A stretch of DNA of 64,000 nt from Anaerobutyricum hallii. Lineage in GTDB: Bacteria; Bacillota; Clostridia; Lachnospirales; Lachnospiraceae. A program made the translations under genes and the position numbers. The DNA lies in contig NZ_LT907978.1 of the NCBI RefSeq assembly GCF_900209925.1, positions 3,133,001 to 3,197,000 of the forward strand. Direction: 5' to 3'. Below are positions 50,509 through 57,954 of the stretch, piece by piece (position 1 is the stretch's first letter; every line of letters starts with the position of its first letter). Under the pieces are notes generated by a model. That model was given only the letters and a program-made list of their open reading frames with translations. It was not told the DNA's origin and did no database searches.

Positions 50509-50625
50509 GAAAATAAAAAGAATAGACCATTGCAAATATAAAGATATCACTGCGTAGAAAATGCCTGTTCGGCATTTTTACTTGCTCTCACATTATATTT
50601 GCAATGGTCTATTATTTTTATTTTC
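50509..50625. repeat. Palindromic repeat family C, copy 5 (core inverted relative to borders)
   Basis: Arms GAAAATAAAAAGAATAGACC... and the mirror image with borders ACACACA on the left and GTCTGTTCCCTCCTAATGAA on the right, the same reverse borders as copy 4 at 23529. But here the core reads forward (AAGATATCACTGCGTAGAAA, GGCATTTTTACTTGCTCTCA). The segment between the arms has thus flipped relative to copy 4. Confidence 0.88.
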
Positions 50626-50658
50626 GTCTGTTCCCTCCTAATGAATTAAATAATAATC

Positions 50659-51006
50659 TTAGAAAGAAAATACGTTAAATTTTGATGTTTTTGTCTTGAA
50701 TTCAAGACTGTCTTTTTCGATTCTGTAAGAATCTAAATAGCAGTATGTTTCTCCTGCTTTCGATGCTGCGCTGTCATGGAAACGTACATCGCTGTCTACT
50801 TTAACTGTCATATTCCAGGATGGTTCTGTGATTCCTCTGCAGCTATAGAATACATCAAAGATTACTGTTCCGATTTCTTCTCTGTTATCTTTAAATGAAA
50901 ATGATGGCTCTGCCATTCCTTCTAAACCATTCATGCGGCACATTCCGATGAAATTTAAGATGTTCTTTTTGTTAGCTTCTGTGATTGGAATATATGTTTT
51001 TCCCAT
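50659..51006 (-). CDS. Hypothetical protein, 115 residues
   Basis: No family recognised. MGKTYIPITEANKKNILNFIGMCRMNGLEGMAEPSFSFKDNREE (1-44) looks helical then turns into a beta-rich part (IGTVIFDVFYSCRGITEPSWNMTVKVDSDVRFHDS, YCYLDSYRIEKDSLEFKTKTSKFNVFSF). No signal peptide or membrane helix, so cytosolic. SD AGGAG lies 10 nt before the ATG, and codon use is like its neighbours, so I consider it real. It stands alone on the minus strand between the eutS cluster and the 3' end of the pdu operon; a family C palindrome lies 34 bp after its stop. Confidence 0.7.
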   Translation of the reverse strand: MGKTYIPITEANKKNILNFIGMCRMNGLEGMAEPSFSFKDNREEIGTVIFDVFYSCRGITEPSWNMTVKVDSDVRFHDSAASKAGETYCYLDSYRIEKDSLEFKTKTSKFNVFSF

Positions 51007-51093
51007 TTTGCTTTTACTCCTGTCCTTTTATATTTTTGTTATATATCTGTTTATATTTTTTCACATTATTTTTGTTTTGTCTATATTAAATTT

Positions 51094-51114
51094 CAAGAAT
51101 GCCCGGCATTCTTG
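51094..51114. promoter_or_regulatory. Perfect 21-bp inverted repeat, possible operator
   Basis: CAAGAATGCC and GGCATTCTTG are exact complements around a single C. It lies 88 bp upstream of the start of the minus-strand hypothetical gene. There is no U-run on either side, so an operator is more plausible than a terminator. A nearby motif TTTTGTCTATATT occurs twice (about 51074 and 51215). Confidence 0.4.
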
Positions 51115-51276
51115 CTGCGACCAACTCTGTATTTATTCAGAACTAATTCTATAGATATTTAAATTAATTCACAAGATACCTTTATGATACTTACTTTATA
51201 ATCCTCTTTTTTATTTTGTCTATATTGAAATTAGGACTTTTTTTCTTGACACTAATTCCTTTTTATAGCCGAAAAA

Positions 51277-51351
51277 GGCTGCCCGCCTACGGGAATCTTT
51301 CCCTCCTGGCCCTGTATGGCTGAGGCGAAAGCCCGATTTATGCGGACAACC
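51277..51351 (+). ncRNA. Candidate structured RNA (multi-stem junction), unidentified
   Basis: A closing stem GGCTGCCCGC with GCGGACAACC pairs over 10 bp when G-U pairs are allowed. Inside are GGGAA-TCT-TTCCC, GGCC-CTGTAT-GGCT and GGC-GAAA-GCC, the last a GNRA tetraloop on the plus strand, forming a four-way junction of about 75 nt. It lies in a gap 60 bp past the pduT stop (convergent on plus). It does not match riboswitch classes I can recall. Minus-strand folding ends in TTTTTC and could instead act as the pdu operon terminator. Confidence 0.5.
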
Positions 51352-51413
51352 TTTCTTATATACTTAAGTTGATTATAACTACTATAATTAACTATCCATG
51401 ATGTGAGGGCTTA

Positions 51414-51965
51414 TTACTTCAATAAACTTTCAACAATCTGTGGATGTGGACGTGGAATAATTGAAGTAGATGTTACTTCTCCACTGATTCCTAATTTTGC
51501 AAGACATGCATTAACTGCTGATCTTACAGAGGATACTTCTCCTGTGATTACTAAGTATCCTTTACCGCCTAAACCTCTGGCAATTCTTAAGTCAACGATG
51601 CTGACTTTGGAAGCCTTTACTGCTGTATCGGCTGCAATAATTGCTGTTAAAGCGGAAATTGTCTCAATTGCGCCAACTGCCTGGATCTGCTGAGTTGGAG
51701 TTACTCCAGCAATAGCTGGGAGAACTTCTTCACGAATATTGTCAAGGATATGTGTGTCGATTAAGTAAATTCCGCTTACGAGTTCAGCTTTGCTCATAGC
51801 AGCTTTTACAGGACCTACATGTCCGCCAACAATAATTACATATTTACCAGGACAAATTGGTGTAGACAGTAATAATTCTACATTACCTGCTTTAACCATT
51901 TCATCTGCTGTCTGGATACCAACAGGAATGCTTTTAATTTCTACGAATCCAACTGCTTTTCTCAC
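51414..51965 (-). CDS. pduT: PduT-type tandem BMC-domain shell protein with Fe-S site
   Basis: 183 residues with two BMC domains (about 4-85 and 95-180). The shell trimer of PduT binds a 4Fe-4S cluster at its central pore through Cys38; here STPICPGKY places a cysteine exactly at position 38 when the GTG start (MRKAVGFVEI) is used. AAAGGATGG lies 10 nt upstream of that GTG, and a frame extending 13 codons further would overlap pduS. It probably passes electrons across the shell with PduS. Last gene of the pdu operon, 17 bp after pduS. Confidence 0.9.
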   Translation of the reverse strand: MRKAVGFVEIKSIPVGIQTADEMVKAGNVELLLSTPICPGKYVIIVGGHVGPVKAAMSKAELVSGIYLIDTHILDNIREEVLPAIAGVTPTQQIQAVGAIETISALTAIIAADTAVKASKVSIVDLRIARGLGGKGYLVITGEVSSVRSAVNACLAKLGISGEVTSTSIIPRPHPQIVESLLK

Positions 51966-51982
51966 TGTGTAAACACCATCCT

Positions 51983-53311
51983 TTATTTTTCGATTGAGAT
52001 ACAACCGTCAGCGATTGCTTTGACTGTACCGCTGATACTAGCATGAATACAAGCACCTAATTTACCTTCTGCAGGCTGAGCGATCACATCGCCTTTTGCA
52101 ACGGTATCACCAACACTTACACATGGAACTGCAGGTGCGCCGATGTGCTGTCCTACAGGAATAGATACGTGATCTATCTCTGTTGTTAATTCTGTCAGAG
52201 GAGCTGGCACATTATACTGAGTCAGTCCAAGACGAGCAATTAACTTCTTAATAGGGAATCGTTTGTACTCTCTCATTGGATGTACTGATTCTGGCTGGTT
52301 ATGCAATGTACTCTTAATACCCTGTTTTGCCATGATACCTTTCAGTTCATGATTTACCTTCCAAGGCTGGAGGTTCATGATACATGCATACTGGCAAAGA
52401 CGACATTCTGAACATAAGAATGCGATCATTGGTGTATCAGAACCATCGCATAAGCTTCCGTAGCTTGCAAATCTGATAGTCTTGTTTGGTTCAATTCTAT
52501 GTCCGATCAGATGACGAGGACATACTTCTGAACACATACTACAGTGACAACATGCAGCTTTTGCCATATGAAGCATCTTAGGTATTGGAAGTTTTACATC
52601 CTGAATTAATGGATGATCTTCCGGTAATACGATTAAGCCTTTTGTTGTTTTTGTAATCTTAGAATCTAACGCAACATGTTTACCCATCATAGGACCGCCG
52701 TTAATTACGACATATGGTCCATTTACGGTAACTCCTCCAGCGAGGTCTAATGCTTCTTTTACTGTCATACCAAGTGGCAGTTTCAATGTAATGTGATTCT
52801 TTACTTCACCGGCAAATGTCACATAAGAATCTGTAACTGGTTTGTCTTCAAAGTAAGCATTGTAAATATTAAGCATGGTCTCTACATTGGAAACGATAAC
52901 TCCACACTGTAGAGGAATTCCACCTTCTGGTACAATTCTTCCCGTAACTTCGTATACTGTAATCTGTTCATCACCAGCTGGATAGAAGTTTGGAAGGAGA
53001 TGAAGGCTGATGCCTTCATACTCTCCCAAGAGCTGGTTAAAGCTGTTAATTGCTGCTTCATAGTGACCTTTTAAGGCAATTACACCCTTGTCTGCACCTA
53101 CTGCTTCCATGCAGAGCTTTAATGCATCAAGAATTTTCTTTGTCTCAACGGCCATAAGCTGCTGATCGACTCTTAATAACGGTTCACATTCAGCACCATT
53201 AATGATGACATATTCAGCCTTAGCATTCATTTTTACATGAGTAGGAAAACCTGCACCACCGGCACCAACGATACCGGATTTTGCAATGATATCAATAAGG
53301 TTTTTTTCCAT
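51983..53311 (-). CDS. pduS: PduS cobalamin reductase (RnfC-like flavoprotein)
   Basis: 442 residues. The NQO1/RnfC-like flavin- and NADH-binding part comes first (GIVGAGGAGFPTHVKMNAKAEYVIINGAECEPLL, 13-46), then a SLBB domain, two 4Fe-4S motifs (CCHCSMCSEVCPRH and CSECRLCQYACIMNL, about 260-320) and a C-terminal barrel-sandwich segment (GDTVAKGDVIAQPAEGKLG). It reduces cob(III)alamin to cob(I)alamin for PduO. The ATG follows AAGAGGTG. It precedes pduT by 17 bp, whose Fe-S cluster is thought to exchange electrons with it. Confidence 0.93.
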   Translation of the reverse strand: MEKNLIDIIAKSGIVGAGGAGFPTHVKMNAKAEYVIINGAECEPLLRVDQQLMAVETKKILDALKLCMEAVGADKGVIALKGHYEAAINSFNQLLGEYEGISLHLLPNFYPAGDEQITVYEVTGRIVPEGGIPLQCGVIVSNVETMLNIYNAYFEDKPVTDSYVTFAGEVKNHITLKLPLGMTVKEALDLAGGVTVNGPYVVINGGPMMGKHVALDSKITKTTKGLIVLPEDHPLIQDVKLPIPKMLHMAKAACCHCSMCSEVCPRHLIGHRIEPNKTIRFASYGSLCDGSDTPMIAFLCSECRLCQYACIMNLQPWKVNHELKGIMAKQGIKSTLHNQPESVHPMREYKRFPIKKLIARLGLTQYNVPAPLTELTTEIDHVSIPVGQHIGAPAVPCVSVGDTVAKGDVIAQPAEGKLGACIHASISGTVKAIADGCISIEK

Positions 53312-53327
53312 TTAACTCACCTCTTAA

Positions 53328-54734
53328 TTATTTCATTCTGATATGGAGACCGTCCTGTAATACACATCTTCTCTTACGGCAGAATGATTTAGCAGATGTT
53401 AAACCTTCACCTGTAGGTCCGGCAATTGTGAATGTTGTATATCCCATTCCGCCAACACCGATACCTGCATAAGATGGGCCATTCTTTACGAAAATAGTTG
53501 TTTCGATTTCTTTTGCCATCTTTGTAAGTTTATCTACATTCTTAGAATGCATCATAGCTGTATGTCTGTTACCATGTTCTACTTCTACAGCGAAGTCAAT
53601 AGCTTCGTCTACGTTAGGAACACGAACGATAGGAAGGATAGGCATCATTAACTCGATCTGTACGAATGGATGATCCTTAGGAGCTTCCATGATGATACAT
53701 TTAACTTCTGGTCCAACCTTGATTCCAACTTTGTCAAGGATGTACTGTGCGCTCTTACCTACGAAGTTAACAGCTGGTTTCTTTCTGTCTTTTGTTACAA
53801 GATCAACCATCTTTTCGATGATTTCAGGATCTTTTACTTCGTATGCGCCATTGTTCTTCATGTTGAAGATTAAGTAGTCAGCGATCTGATCTACAGCGAT
53901 AACTTCTTTCTCTGCGATACATGGAAGGTTGTTATCGAAAGAACATCCGTTAACGATGTCTTTTGCTGCTTTTTCGATATCAGCTGTCTCATCTACTACT
54001 ACTGGAGGGTTACCAGCACCAGCTCCGATAGCTTTCTTACCTGTGGACATAACTGCTTTAACGATTCCAGGACCACCTGTAGCAACAAGCATACGAACCT
54101 TTGGATGGTTCATCATGATGTTTGTATTTTCGATAGATGGCTCTTTTACAGTTACGATTAAGTTTCTAGGAGCGCCCAGTTCTTCTAATTTAGCGTTCAG
54201 TTTTTTAATTAACCAGATGGAAACGCCTTTTGAACGTGGATGTGGGCTGAATACTACAGTGTTTCCACCAGCGAGCATTGCGATGGAGTTACAGATAACT
54301 GTTTCTGTAGGGTTTGTTGTAGGAGCGATAGCACCAATTACACCGAATGGACAGTACTCAACTAATGTAAGTCCGTCATCACCTGATAAAGCTTCTGTTG
54401 TTAAATCTTCAACACCTGGGGATTTAACTGCTGCTAAACGGTTTTTGATTACTTTATATTCATAAGCACCCATTCCACTTTCTTCTACTGCGAGCTTACT
54501 CATGTACTCAAGGTTTTCTTTTGTACAAACAACCTCTCTGATACCTTCAACGTATCTCTGTCTGTCAGCCATGGAATGGTTCATATATTCTTTCTGTGCT
54601 TTTGCGGAAGCTTCGATTGCTTCATCCATAGTATCAAAGATACCATATCCATATTCACTTTCGCAGGAGCCAGTCTCAACATCGTTTAAAACTTTTTTAA
54701 CGACTTTTTCAATTAATTCAACATCGATATTCAT
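53328..54734 (-). CDS. pduP: CoA-acylating propionaldehyde dehydrogenase PduP
   Basis: 468 residues. The N-terminal amphipathic helix (MNIDVELIEKVVKKVLNDVE, 1-20) is a typical encapsulation peptide that targets the enzyme to the microcompartment. The aldehyde dehydrogenase body has the NAD region IGAIAPTTNPTETVICNSIAML and the catalytic cysteine in GCSFDNNLPCIAEKEVIAVDQ, as in EutE/PduP. It converts propionaldehyde (or 3-hydroxypropionaldehyde) plus CoA and NAD+ to acyl-CoA. SD AAGGAGG precedes the ATG; its start overlaps the pduO stop by one base. Ends 17 bp before pduS. Confidence 0.94.
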   Translation of the reverse strand: MNIDVELIEKVVKKVLNDVETGSCESEYGYGIFDTMDEAIEASAKAQKEYMNHSMADRQRYVEGIREVVCTKENLEYMSKLAVEESGMGAYEYKVIKNRLAAVKSPGVEDLTTEALSGDDGLTLVEYCPFGVIGAIAPTTNPTETVICNSIAMLAGGNTVVFSPHPRSKGVSIWLIKKLNAKLEELGAPRNLIVTVKEPSIENTNIMMNHPKVRMLVATGGPGIVKAVMSTGKKAIGAGAGNPPVVVDETADIEKAAKDIVNGCSFDNNLPCIAEKEVIAVDQIADYLIFNMKNNGAYEVKDPEIIEKMVDLVTKDRKKPAVNFVGKSAQYILDKVGIKVGPEVKCIIMEAPKDHPFVQIELMMPILPIVRVPNVDEAIDFAVEVEHGNRHTAMMHSKNVDKLTKMAKEIETTIFVKNGPSYAGIGVGGMGYTTFTIAGPTGEGLTSAKSFCRKRRCVLQDGLHIRMK

Positions 54735-55747
54735 TATGCTTTTCCTCCTTGCATTTTTTCTAATGCGTATGTCGCTACTGCCATATCCTCTTCAGCGGTA
54801 CCACCACTTACTCCGATAGCTCCGATTACTTTGCCATCTTTCTTGATCGGGTATCCGCCTCCAAAACAAATAATTCTGCCATCACCAGAATTATGAAGAC
54901 TCCACAGGCTCTCACCTGGTTTCGTCACATCAGCAAGATCACATGTCGGACACTTTAAAGCACAGGCAGTGTATGCTTTATCCTGAGACACCTTTGTACT
55001 GATCAAAAGGGTTCCTTCCATGCGCTGGAAGTATAATAAGTTTCCACCTTCATCTACTGCGGAAAATGCAACTGGAACACCAATTTCTTTTGCCTTTTCT
55101 TCTATGAATCCAGCCATCTTTTTCAAGCTTTCCATTGACATATCCATGCTGTTTTCTTCCTTTCTCATAGATCCTAAGGTTTCAACTACCTGTCTCACTG
55201 TGTCTTTTAATTCTTCGATCTCCTGATCTTTTGCTCTTGCCTCTTCGAGACGAGCCATTGCAAAGCATGCATCGGATAAACGATTGATATACTTGCGTAA
55301 CTCCTCACGAACAGGAACCTGTTTTGCCAGTGCTGTCATTATTCTCTCTGCGCGTCTTACAATTGTTCTTGAAACGTGTAAGGCTGCGGAGGAAGGATTA
55401 ACTCCAGGTACTACGAATTCTCGCATCAGCCCGTTCACTTCGGTGGATTTATCAATGATATTTTCGAGGTACTTGATATCAGCTTCCCCGATCTTATCTT
55501 TGAGCATTTCCATTCCTCTTGCATCACTGGCTAATTCAGCACCTGCCTGGAACATCCTCTTCTGAATATGATTAATATATTCTTTTATTTCCGGTGAATC
55601 AGTCAGGGTATAGGCAACTCCCAAAGAAGAGATTGCTTCATCGACAGTTCCGTAAGCATCAACGTTTAAACTATCTTTGTCAACTCTGGAACCACCATAC
55701 AGACCCGTTGTTCCTTTATCACCTGTTTTTGTATAAATATTTGACAT
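54734..55747 (-). CDS. pduO: PduO: ATP:cob(I)alamin adenosyltransferase fused to a GlcG/HbpS domain
   Basis: 337 residues. The N-terminal PduO-type adenosyltransferase (about 1-190) has TKTGDKGTTGLYGGSRVDKDSLNVDAYGTVDEAISSLG and the ATP/corrinoid motif SSAALHVSRTIVRRAERI plus the helix INRLSDACFAMARLEE. The C-terminal HbpS/GlcG-like domain (about 200-335; PVAFSAVDEGGNLLYFQRMEGTLLIS ... GGGYPIKKDGKVIGAIGVSGGTAEEDMAVA) binds heme in PduO of Salmonella. It regenerates adenosylcobalamin for the diol dehydratase. SD AAGGGTG before the ATG. Confidence 0.93.
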   Translation of the reverse strand: MSNIYTKTGDKGTTGLYGGSRVDKDSLNVDAYGTVDEAISSLGVAYTLTDSPEIKEYINHIQKRMFQAGAELASDARGMEMLKDKIGEADIKYLENIIDKSTEVNGLMREFVVPGVNPSSAALHVSRTIVRRAERIMTALAKQVPVREELRKYINRLSDACFAMARLEEARAKDQEIEELKDTVRQVVETLGSMRKEENSMDMSMESLKKMAGFIEEKAKEIGVPVAFSAVDEGGNLLYFQRMEGTLLISTKVSQDKAYTACALKCPTCDLADVTKPGESLWSLHNSGDGRIICFGGGYPIKKDGKVIGAIGVSGGTAEEDMAVATYALEKMQGGKA

Positions 55748-55758
55748 TATTCACACCC

Positions 55759-56034
55759 TTAACACTGTGATATTTCTACGGTATCGACAATGCCGACAAT
55801 CGCAGCATCTACTGGCAGGTCAGTCTTTTTACCATCTGACATACGTGCGGAGCTTCCGCCTACGACAATTACGGTTTCACCATCGCCGGCTCCAACAGTA
55901 TCAACAGCAATTTCTGTCTGTTTCTTTGCTGTAAGATCCTGATTGATCTTTTCAACGATAAGAAACTTACTGCCGGTCAGGCTTGGAGCCTTAACAGTAG
56001 AAACTACTGTACCAATCACTTTACCTAAATACAT
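55759..56034 (-). CDS. pduN: BMC vertex protein (PduN/EutN/CcmL)
   Basis: 91 residues; OB-fold pentamer that caps the vertices of the microcompartment shell. Family features seen: MYLGKVIGTVVSTVKAPSLTGSKFLIVEKI at the start, AVDTVGAGDGETVIVVGGSSAR in the middle and DAAIVGIVDTVEI at the end. SD AGGTG before the ATG. It lies between the flavoprotein gene (12 bp upstream) and pduO (11 bp downstream), where Pdu loci usually place it. Confidence 0.94.
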   Translation of the reverse strand: MYLGKVIGTVVSTVKAPSLTGSKFLIVEKINQDLTAKKQTEIAVDTVGAGDGETVIVVGGSSARMSDGKKTDLPVDAAIVGIVDTVEISQC

Positions 56035-56046
56035 GTCTTCACCTAC

Positions 56047-56925
56047 TTACTCTTTTACAATCGTAATTCCGCGATTTAAAGCTTCGTCTTTTGCAAGACC
56101 GGTAACTAATGCATCCTGTCTTACAACGATTGTTTTAAATCTCGCATTCTTTGCTATATCGACTCTGCCGATTACTTTTTTATCAAGTTTTACACTACCG
56201 GTTGCTCCCGCTTTTTTAACAGGCTGGCTTACTGACTGTACTGCCGGCTCCATCTTTGCGGAAACAATTCTCTCTTTTTTTGGTGCTGGCTTACTGTTAT
56301 CCAGTGCCGGAAGAGAAATCTTTGCAGAGAAAACTTCATTTACTTTACTGCACAGACTATAGTCTGTAGTCAATGTGATTCCGTATGCGAGCATATCTTC
56401 AAGATTATGCCGCATTTTCGCTTTATAAGCTTCTGTTACTTTAAAGCCTAACTGCTCTCTTACCTTGTTATCCGGACAGCAGCCATCAATTGCTGCCACG
56501 ATTGGCTTTCCTGTAGCCATCGCTCTGGAAATCATATTGGTAAGAAGATTATCACTGATACAATTTGCAACCTTTGCGGCTGTATTAATTGTCAGGGACG
56601 GAATAATTACAAACTGACTGTCGTCTACAATCTGTCTGCCGTTAACCGGAGCGCCCTCAACATAAATGGCATCCGGATCAATGTCATTTTTGATACGTTC
56701 TTCTGTAATTACTTCTCCTGCTGCCTTTGACAGTACTGCTGTCAATGTCCAGCCGTCTTTTTTCAGTTCATTTAAGGATGTTACTGCATCCTTATATCCG
56801 ATCAAAGCTCCAGAGAAAAGAACAGTTGCCTTCTTACAGGCCTGTGCGTATCGTAAGATGACCTGATCTGAAATGTATTCCACAATGGTTGACATAAGCG
56901 CTTCTTCAAATTCTTTTCTATTCAT
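56047..56925 (-). CDS. BMC-associated flavoprotein
   Basis: 292 residues. The N-terminal helix MNRKEFEEALMSTIVEYISDQ resembles a microcompartment encapsulation peptide. A flavoprotein domain of the PF02441 type (FMN-binding Rossmann) follows (about 35-190; TVLFSGALIGYKDAVTSLNELKKDGWTLTAVLSKAAGE, FVIIPSLTINTAAKVANCISDNLLTNMISRA, KPIVAAIDGCCPDN). A lysine/proline-rich linker (about 200-250) joins a small C-terminal domain (KKVIGRVDIAKNARFKTIVVRQDALVTGLAKDEALNRGITI). Similar proteins occur in Firmicute Pdu/Eut-like loci; their reaction is unknown, but cofactor reduction is possible. SD TAGGTG; 8 bp after eutJ. Confidence 0.8.
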   Translation of the reverse strand: MNRKEFEEALMSTIVEYISDQVILRYAQACKKATVLFSGALIGYKDAVTSLNELKKDGWTLTAVLSKAAGEVITEERIKNDIDPDAIYVEGAPVNGRQIVDDSQFVIIPSLTINTAAKVANCISDNLLTNMISRAMATGKPIVAAIDGCCPDNKVREQLGFKVTEAYKAKMRHNLEDMLAYGITLTTDYSLCSKVNEVFSAKISLPALDNSKPAPKKERIVSAKMEPAVQSVSQPVKKAGATGSVKLDKKVIGRVDIAKNARFKTIVVRQDALVTGLAKDEALNRGITIVKE

Positions 56926-56933
56926 TATGCCAC

Positions 56934-57752
56934 CTATTGCTTATTGCAGTTCATGGCAATTCCTAATGGAGTAACCAGTAAAGGTTCTTTCGGCTTAATC
57001 GTCTTAACCCCAGTTTCCTTCTCAAAAACACTCTCGAACTTTTTAAAGCTGCAGGCACCGCCTACTACATAAATAACGTCCACATCGTATCCCTGGATAA
57101 AACGGGCAACGATTGCTGCCATCTTTTCAATTACCGGTTTAACCACAGGAAATACCAGCATTTCCTGTTTCGGATCTTTTTTGATTCTCTCGGCCTCTTC
57201 AAAGGAGCATCCAAGACTTCCAGCAAGAACCAGAGTCATGTGTGTTCCACCTGTAGGCTCATCTGCAGTAAAGATAACCTCTCCATCTTTGAGAATACTG
57301 ATACCGGTTGTTCCACCACCGACATCCACTACTGCTCCATTTGTAATACCAAGAACAGAAGCGGCGGCAGTTGGTTCATCAACAACATTGATTACATCCA
57401 GTCCAACAGATTCAACTACGTTAGAAATTACCTTTACGTTTCCAGAAATAATTCCCGGCGGAACAGCTGTGGCAGCTTCGTAAAACTCCACTCCCATCAG
57501 GTCTTCCAGCTTGGCTTTCATATTTCTGACCGCTCTGGATGCACCCATGAAATCCACAACGATTCCATCCCGTACAACCGTGGACGGATAGGAGGCCCCG
57601 GCAATTGGTGTGTTATTGGAATCTACAACAGATACTACAATGTTGGCGGTTCCAAGATCGACACCCAATCTCAAATCCCCTTCATAGGGACGAAATTCTT
57701 CATTTTTGATAAGCTCCGAAAATCCAACTAAAACGTTATTGTAATCGTTCAT
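56934..57752 (-). CDS. eutJ: EutJ-like Hsp70/actin-fold protein
   Basis: 272 residues with the ASKHA ATPase fold: DLRLGVDLGTANIVVSVVD (phosphate 1), VVDEPTAAASVLGITNGAVVDVGGGTTGISILKDG (connect 1 and phosphate 2) and IYVVGGACSFKKFESVFEKETG (adenosine motif). EutJ is found in ethanolamine and choline/propanediol microcompartment loci, and may be a chaperone or assembly factor, but its role is unproven. SD AGGGGATC; the gene starts about 200 bp after the extended BMC shell gene and is followed 8 bp later by the flavoprotein gene. Confidence 0.88.
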   Translation of the reverse strand: MNDYNNVLVGFSELIKNEEFRPYEGDLRLGVDLGTANIVVSVVDSNNTPIAGASYPSTVVRDGIVVDFMGASRAVRNMKAKLEDLMGVEFYEAATAVPPGIISGNVKVISNVVESVGLDVINVVDEPTAAASVLGITNGAVVDVGGGTTGISILKDGEVIFTADEPTGGTHMTLVLAGSLGCSFEEAERIKKDPKQEMLVFPVVKPVIEKMAAIVARFIQGYDVDVIYVVGGACSFKKFESVFEKETGVKTIKPKEPLLVTPLGIAMNCNKQ

Positions 57753-57954
57753 GTGATCCCCTTATTCATTCTAATGTTCGAATACCGAATCATTATTGTC
57801 AGGATTGCATGTGTCTGTCTCGGTATCCACATGCATCCATTGCGCATATTTGTATGTACAAAAAAGTACGTTATTATTGATACTATGGCAGGAAAGGCGG
57901 GAAGCCTTCCCTGCCGGATTTCTAAATTGATAATCCAGAGCCGATTATTCCGAT

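Noticed and set aside
51277-51351. Cobalamin riboswitch at the pdu operon
   Set aside because: Core B12-box wording (AGCCAGGAGACCTGCC-like) is not present on either strand, and the site is downstream of the operon, not upstream.
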